Shown here piece after piece: positions 54,138-59,321 of a stretch of DNA of 59,321 bases. Position numbers and translations under genes: made by a program. This stretch comes from Gamarada debralockiae. Lineage: Eukaryota; Ascomycota; Leotiomycetes; Helotiales; Hyphodiscaceae. Where the stretch lies: assembly GCA_002803225.1 (NCBI GenBank), contig NXFV01001957.1, positions 1-59,321 on the forward strand, read 5' to 3'. The notes beneath the pieces were generated by a model. The model was given only the letters and a program-made list of their open reading frames with translations. It did no database searches and was not told where the DNA came from. Each line of letters starts with the position of its first letter. Within the stretch, counting starts at the first letter, position 1.

Positions 54138-55742
54138 TTATGAATCGAACACCGGACCAAAAGCCGGAACCCTTCTCGCCTCAAACTCAAAGACGAGCTT
54201 TTGGACAATGTCCGGTCTCGAAATGATAAAGACTGCTTCGGCATTACAATCCTTGAACATATCCCAAGCGAAAGGGAACATGTCCTTTCTTCCGTCTTTG
54301 CTGGAATCCATGATAACAGCGTCTTTATCGAGCATTGCGACCATGTCCAAGACTCTCTGGCCGTAAGTCTTCAGAGGCGATCTCGTCTGCCACAAGATCC
54401 TAATGGGCGGGCGATTCACAGCAGGGAGAAGAGAGAGACAAGGGCCCATTCCAGATCCGGTAGTAATGAGCAAGATCCGCTTAAAAAGAAGACAGTTCCT
54501 CACAAAGCCCGAAACCGGAATTCCTCGCTTCCAGAGAGTCCTTGGCTGGTCTTTGATGACTCTGCTTGTCCAGTCGCCGGCTTTGGAAACGATCAAGCTG
54601 AAGCCACGGGTGCCGTCGATGTTGGGAATACCGGCAAAGCCGTGCCAGTCCCTGAGAGGATTCTGGGAAACGCTAATACCCTGAGCAAAGCCTGCCGTGG
54701 CGAAGTTGAAATGTAAGCGGACCGCATGAGAGGAGAGATACTCAGGTTCGACAGCTACTTTTCGCAGTGACATCCACGGAAGGACGAAGGCGATTGTAAG
54801 GATGATAGCAAACCAGAAGGCTGGAAAGGTAACCAGTTCGTGAGCCAGACTGATGTTTTGCTCATGAGCCTCCTTGTTGGCAAAGACGATGAGGAAAGCC
54901 CAGAATAGCGGAACCAGAGTCCAGCTGGAGAAGCGATGTGTGAGCTCGAAGCGATCGTGGAATTTAAAGCGTAACGCAGGATATGCTGCAATAACAATGA
55001 ATAAAAGCAGGCATAGGATCAAGTACATGAGGATTATCAGGACGTTGTCGTGAAGCAGTGGCAACTTGACCACAAAATCTCGGGTAGTGATGCCGCATAG
55101 GGCGATATACCAGAAGAGTGCTGCCACCCCACAGCCACTATGCACTCCTCCGAAGTGCGGGATTTCAGCTGCACTATGGCGGATGAACAAGGGTGCTGTC
55201 CTTGGGATCGCACAGATAGCCATGTAGAAGAGGTTGATGATATACTGGACCCGGATCAGGCCGCACACTACCAGATTTGCCGCTGTAGCATTGGCGACGG
55301 CGGCCAAAGTCCGATGGCTGTATAGAACGGTAATCAGAGCGATGCCATTACCGATGAAGACGAGAGAGAATAATCTGCGGTATGTGGTAAAGAATGCCCA
55401 TCGAATACGGGCAGCTTGGCGCGGGTACTTGATCTCTGGGATCGGTGCAAGTGTTCCTTTTCTCTCGACATACGTTGTCAGGTCTTCGAAGAACTCGTCT
55501 GGAGTGGAATTCGTCGACTCGGGTTTTTGCTGAGAAAGTGGCGGGGGATCAGGAGTTCCTGTTCCTGAGTGGTCTGGCGTGAGAGAAGTATATCCTGCGC
55601 CAACGGGTTTCCTACTGGTCTTGTCGACTTTGAAGCTTGGAGCTTGATCTTCGAAATCGCGCAGCACCACGGAGGATGGATGTGTTGGGGAGAGAACAGG
55701 CCAGTCGAGCTCTGACGGCTCAGATTGACTTTGTGAACTCAT
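54138..55742 (-). CDS. TmpA-like integral membrane flavoprotein
   Basis: A single frame from the ATG at 55742 gives 534 residues; 61 codons lie open upstream but look like 5' leader, with the Kozak and similarity better at MSSQSQSEPSELDWP. About 110 soluble residues precede six or so helices (RLFSLVFIGNGIALITVLYS, NLVVCGLIRVQYIINLFYMA, VAALFWYIALCGITTRDFVV, LIILMYLILCLLLFIVIAAY, SSWTLVPLFWAFLIVFANKE, FPAFWFAIILTIAFVLPWMS). The C-terminus is ferric-reductase-like and soluble, with VRLHFNFATAGFAQGISVSQ, a nucleotide-binding LLITTGSGMGPCLSLL loop and RPPIRILWQTRSPLKTY. This is the family of Aspergillus nidulans TmpA, a membrane flavoprotein that influences asexual sporulation. It is divergent from an adenylate-forming enzyme. 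Family identification is by recognised features, without alignment. Confidence 0.82.
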   Translation of the reverse strand: MSSQSQSEPSELDWPVLSPTHPSSVVLRDFEDQAPSFKVDKTSRKPVGAGYTSLTPDHSGTGTPDPPPLSQQKPESTNSTPDEFFEDLTTYVERKGTLAPIPEIKYPRQAARIRWAFFTTYRRLFSLVFIGNGIALITVLYSHRTLAAVANATAANLVVCGLIRVQYIINLFYMAICAIPRTAPLFIRHSAAEIPHFGGVHSGCGVAALFWYIALCGITTRDFVVKLPLLHDNVLIILMYLILCLLLFIVIAAYPALRFKFHDRFELTHRFSSWTLVPLFWAFLIVFANKEAHEQNISLAHELVTFPAFWFAIILTIAFVLPWMSLRKVAVEPEYLSSHAVRLHFNFATAGFAQGISVSQNPLRDWHGFAGIPNIDGTRGFSLIVSKAGDWTSRVIKDQPRTLWKRGIPVSGFVRNCLLFKRILLITTGSGMGPCLSLLPAVNRPPIRILWQTRSPLKTYGQRVLDMVAMLDKDAVIMDSSKDGRKDMFPFAWDMFKDCNAEAVFIISRPDIVQKLVFEFEARRVPAFGPVFDS

Positions 55743-56170
55743 GGAGATACAACGGTGAAGGCTAGAGTGTTTGACTCTGACAATGCTCTGTGCTTTTCCT
55801 GCCAAGGAAGAGAGAGAAAGACGTTGAGAAGATGATAATAGGAAATAAAGATAAAAACGGGATCGCAGAGCAGGAGGAAGCAACGCAGGACGAGGGAGAA
55901 GACGAACAAGAATATGCTCAGCCACGGAAAACTGTACGATGATCTGGTTGCAGCGATTATGGCATTCGGCAGAAATAACTTCAACCCAGAATCCATCTCC
56001 CAGGGGGGGGGGGGCGGGGCGAAGCCCAATTGGACGATACAGCAGCCGATATCTCTATTGCGGGTGGAATGCGGAGAGTCTTACATAGACGCGCGACCCG
56101 GAGGCTATCCCTTCCAATGAAGCTAAGGTCCTCGATTAATCTCACGTCACTTCTTTACTCTGCGCCGCAT

Positions 56171-56182
56171 CGGTTTTAACCG
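56171..56182. promoter_or_regulatory. CGG-N6-CCG inverted repeat, candidate Zn2Cys6 site
   Basis: The sequence CGGTTTTAACCG is an everted-to-inverted CGG/CCG pair with six bases between, the spacing recognised by some Zn2Cys6 dimers (Ppr1 is the classic example). It lies mid-way in the divergent promoter. Binding is not shown. Confidence 0.35.
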
Positions 56183-56424
56183 TATTCTGATTATCGGGAA
56201 TTTCTAGGAACTGATCCGAGCTCACCAATCGGGGAACTGCTAAATATTCTCTCTATCTGGCGTCTTGATGGGGTGCAGACCCTGAACGCAAGATACGTTC
56301 TCGATCGGGACAGGTTCAGCTCTTAATCTGCCGGAGGAAACAACCTACCGTATATCCGAATTCAGACTCAACTATTAGGGATGCGAGAAACATGGCGAGA
56401 GAGATACTCGTAATGGTTATGCGC

Positions 56425-56432
56425 TATAAAAA
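56425..56432 (+). promoter_or_regulatory. TATA box of the adenylate-forming enzyme gene
   Basis: TATAAAAA stands 116 bp upstream of the ATG at 56548, with a CA-rich leader between. Confidence 0.5.
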
Positions 56433-56547
56433 GGTACGGCTTGGGCAACTCTGGCGATGCATCGAATATAGAAGCATACCACTCTCCGAGAATCAAGAAC
56501 CCCCGGACAATTTTCTTACTCTTCTTTGACTACATCAAACTCTCACG

Positions 56548-58397
56548 ATGGCTTTAGGCAATCCTACTCCTGTAGAAGTGCCTCACGTGGATCTCTTGAC
56601 ATATGCCTTTGAAGGCGAGAAGAATTATGATCAGAACAAAGTTCGTCGAATCCTGTCCTCTGCAACTCTTGCACGCAGTCAGCAAAACTAACAACAAAGT
56701 AGAAGTTATACTTCGATCCTGATGATGATTCTCGGGCTCTCACGGGCCCGCAAGTCGTGACCAACGTTAAAAGGCTGATTGCCGGGCTCAAGGCTGCCGG
56801 TGTCCAGAGAGGCGATTGTGTCTGTATGCACTTGTTCAACAGCGTCAGTAGAGATGCCCTCTGGGAAATATCATATATGTGCTCATTTATTTTAGCTTGT
56901 CTACACCAGTCTCTACTTCGCAATTATTGGTTGCGGCGCGGCATACACAGGCACGAATCCCGCTCACACCGTCTTTGAATTATCGCATCGCTTCGAGTTG
57001 TGCAAGCCGCTTGTAGTCATCACCGGGCCCGGCCACCTGGAGACGGTGCTGGAAGCTTGCAAAGGCGTTCCCGATTCAGAGATCCAAATCTTCGTCCTCG
57101 ACAAAAAGGCGACAGATGCACTGACAGATGTCAGAGCGAGTGAGTCTGTCATTAATGGACGTAATGGATATGTGACAGCACCGGAAGAGATCCCATCGGT
57201 GGCGGCTCTTCTGACCCACGGCTCTAGCGACTGGATGCGTATCGCAGATGAGAAAACTGCAAGAGAAACAACTGCGTGCATGTTCTCAACCTCAGGCACC
57301 ACGGGCATGCCCAAGCTCTGCCGGCTCTCGCACCACGCCGAGATTGCCAAGAACATGTCCATCCAGTCCGGGGGAAAGGATTATGATGTGAAGAGTCTCG
57401 TCTCCCTTCCACTATTTCATGTTTTCGGAGCTGCACTCGTCCATATCGACCCTATCAGGAGAGGCGAACCAGTCTATATCATGCCCAGATTCGACTTGAA
57501 GAAGTATGCCAGCATGATTCAGAAATATGGTATCACCGATACAGCTACCACTCCACAAATGGTCGTATATCTTCTGAAGTCTGGGCTCCCACTTAAGGAC
57601 CTGCTGCGGACACTCCGATATGTGTGGTGTGGGAGCGCTCCCATCGACGCCGCTGTTCTCAATAGGTTCTATGGCGTGCTCGCACCAAATGCTATCATCA
57701 CTGGGATTTGGGGGATGAGTGAAACCGGAATTCATACATGCTTCAGATGGCCGGAGCGCGACACTACAGGCAGCGCAGGCCGTTTAACTCCAGGCACAGA
57801 AATAAGGTGCGTTCTGGAAATTTCCCTTTGAATCAACCCTAAGAGCGGAAGTTCACGCTGACAATTTGTTTCACTTGCAGACTCATCGATGATTCGGGCA
57901 GAGACATCACAACTGATAACACCCCTGGTGAAGCCTGGATCCGCTCAACTCAACTCATGACTTGCTATCATGAGAATCGCACTGCCACTTTAGAAACCAT
58001 GCCAGACGAATGGCTGCATACAGGCGATATATGCTACGTCTCGGCAGGAAAGTGGTACGTGGTCGGTCGCAAGAAGGACCTCATCAAAGTCGGCGGGTGG
58101 CAAGTAGCTCCCGCAGAGCTCGAAGCTGTCCTCCTCAGCCACCCGAAGATCTTTGACGCAGCTGTTCTGGGTGTCAAGATGGGGGACAACGAGGCACCGC
58201 GGGCGTTCGTAGTGAGGACTCCTAGTCCGTGCCCCGAGAAGGCGGAATTGATTGAAGAGGGAGAAATCAAGGAGTTCATGAGAGAGCGGCTCGCGAAGTA
58301 TAAGACTCTTCATGGCGGGGTCTTCTTTCTCGATGCTATACCGAAGAATGCAATGGGTAAGACGGAGAAGAAGAAATTGTTGGAGATGTATCCATAA
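56548..58397 (+). CDS. Adenylate-forming enzyme, acyl-CoA synthetase / 4-coumarate-CoA-ligase-like
   Basis: Exons 56548-56640, 56706-56843, 56896-57806 and 57881-58397 give 552 residues. ANL-superfamily motifs are complete: TACMFSTSGTTGMPKL (A3 phosphate loop), YVWCGSAPIDAAVLNRF, ITGIWGMSETGIHTCF (A5), EWLHTGDICYV (A7), GRKKDLIKVGGWQVAPAELE (A8) and PKNAMGKTEKKKL with the A10 catalytic Lys. The N-terminal part has CVCMHLFNSLVYTSLYFAII then GCGAAYTGTNPAHT, close to fungal 4CL-like enzymes. It activates a carboxylic acid to an acyl-adenylate and probably transfers it to CoA; the substrate is not predictable here. The C-terminus lacks an obvious peroxisomal SKL signal (it ends EMYP). It is divergent from the TmpA-like gene. 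Confidence 0.9.
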
Positions 58398-58987
58398 GCC
58401 GTCTAGGCAAAATCAGGGTTATTTTTGTTTTTTTACTTGGAGCACGCATTTTTTTTTGCTTGGCTACTCTATGTCTACACGCCCGTCGTTTCCATAAATA
58501 AAGTTTTTCATGTCTCAGCAGGTAGATGGAGCACTTGCCGCCTGGAGGAGCGCTGTAAGACAAGAGGCAATGAAATTTTAGATAAATAGTATATCTATTA
58601 GGATGTTAAAGACGTGAGGAGCTTGCGCTGACCACTGCGAAGTACCCAACATTGCGACATTTCACTGGCGTTGGGGCTTGAAAGTAGATACGAGTTCGTC
58701 TGTACCTGACAAGCTCTGACAGAATCAGTGCTGGAGAGTTTCAGGTTTCACTCGGTGGCCTCGTTCGGCTGTACTCTCAATCTTGCGGATTATCACGTCG
58801 ATATCGCTTCACTGGAGGTCCTCGTGTCGTGAATGTCTGTTTCTCCTATAAGTATTTCCTAGAAAGCAAAAACCACCCAAATGAACATCTTTGAAACATC
58901 TTTGAAAGCCAGCTTGCAGGCAATTATGATGCTATTCAAACGCGCAATATTTTTTGAAGCTATTTCGGTCGTATTTATTTTGGGCGT
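58398..58987. other. 3' flank of the adenylate-forming gene, no gene seen
   Basis: A T-rich tract (tttttgtttttttac, then ttttttttt) follows the stop at 58397 within 70 bp, probably the transcript end. No other feature was recognised. Confidence 0.4.
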
Positions 58988-58988
58988 A

Positions 58989-59321
58989 CAGTAAAACCTG
59001 GATATAAGAATATCGTTGGTTCCAAGGGTTATATTCTAATTTGGGGGGGTTCTTGTAGAAGGGGTCACGTGAGACTAAAATCTTTGAATTCGAATTTGAC
59101 TCTAAAACACTCAAAACTATAGAGTTTAATCAAAACGCATGTAGATTACCTATTATAGACTAGTCTCTAGGCTTAAAGAAGCTTGTGATTATTGTTTGCT
59201 TCCTGTTTTCATACCTAGCTTGCACTATCTTTCTCTCTATTCGATTAAGTGCTGATAGTGCTCTCGCTGGCGCTTTCGAATGCTTTGCCACTCAAGATCA
59301 GTGATCGCACAACACTTTTGA
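58989..59321. mobile_element. Left terminus of a second pogo/Tc1-type element, truncated by the window
   Basis: CAGTAAAACCTGGATATAAG begins at 58989 directly after a TA, and matches the left end of the 95-bp MITE at 3128 (CAGTAAAACCTGGTTATAAC) at all but two of the first 20 positions. The following TATCGTTGGTTCCAAGGGTT resembles the sub-terminal region of pogo/Tigger elements. No right end is visible before 59321, so either the element continues beyond the window or only this end remains. Confidence 0.55.

Larger units (their letters stand above)
55743..56547. promoter_or_regulatory. 805-bp shared promoter of the TmpA-like and adenylate-forming genes
   Basis: The region lies between two divergent ATGs. 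It contains a G12 run near 56006, a TATAAAAA box at 56425-56432 about 120 bp before the plus-strand ATG, and a CGG-N6-CCG site at 56171-56182. No gene lies within it, apart from the open 5' extension of TmpA to 55925. Confidence 0.55.

Noticed and set aside
55743..55925. The 61-codon N-terminal extension of the TmpA-like protein
   Set aside because: It lacks a coherent motif, is rich in Leu/Ser/Arg like a leader read in frame, and the ATG at 55742 has better context and family-like start. It is left as an alternative only.
56000..56020. The G12 run as a regulatory element
   Set aside because: A simple homopolymer with no partner runs for a G4. Its length is also prone to sequencing error.

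Overview
The window is nuclear DNA of a filamentous ascomycete. The genes carry short GT-AG introns (about 45-100 bp) with CTAAC or CTGAC branch sites, and the families are typical of Pezizomycotina: a Zn2Cys6 regulator, two SAT4/Pth11-like rhodopsin-domain membrane proteins, a DHA2-type MFS pump, an APC permease, F-box, APH and AAA+ families, TmpA, and Tc1/mariner and Mutator-like transposons. The mix suggests Leotiomycetes (Helotiales), but I could not run a search and the placement is inference. I saw no tRNA, rRNA, CRISPR array or telomere repeat.

Layout. Positions 1-13.4 kb are mostly a graveyard: a MULE transposase relic, a GIY-YIG gene with a broken 3' half, a 95-bp pogo/Tc1-type MITE, an aminoglycoside-phosphotransferase-like relic overlapping an opposite-strand F-box relic, a damaged IFI6/IFI27-like gene, a decayed cysteine-rich small secreted protein, and an ankyrin relic. 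One intact gene, an RlpA/DPBB membrane-anchored protein, sits among them. Many of the nonsense codons are TAG or TGA of the kind made by C:G to T:A change (TGG to TAG, CAG to TAG), as expected of RIP-like mutation.

Positions 13.5-31.9 kb are a conserved core of intact genes: NDUFAF5 (complex I assembly), AP-2 alpha adaptin, a small two-exon unknown, a 1115-residue disordered ascomycete protein, an alpha/beta-hydrolase of the acyl-protein-thioesterase type, an AAAP amino-acid transporter and a two-helix membrane protein. The hydrolase contains two unusually similar introns, the best candidate in the window for an intron-propagating (introner-like) element.

Positions 32-35.7 kb are gene-poor. 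Positions 35.7-49.8 kb are an accessory block of transport and sensing genes: SAT4-like protein 1, an Smr/DUF1771 protein, an APC amino-acid permease, SAT4-like protein 2, and a DHA2 MFS pump divergent from a Zn2Cys6 regulator. There is no biosynthetic backbone enzyme in this block.

Positions 50.8-52.1 kb are a complete, open Tc1/mariner element with 35-bp terminal inverted repeats and a TA target duplication. Next comes a broken AAA+ ATPase, then a divergent pair: a TmpA-like membrane flavoprotein and a 4-coumarate-CoA-ligase-like adenylate-forming enzyme sharing an 805-bp promoter. The window ends with the left terminus of a second element of the MITE's TIR family.

Exon boundaries were built by hand from splice signals and reading frame. 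All listed multi-exon CDS models sum to whole codons, but none is supported by transcripts here. CDS features are given as the span from start to stop, with exon limits in the evidence.
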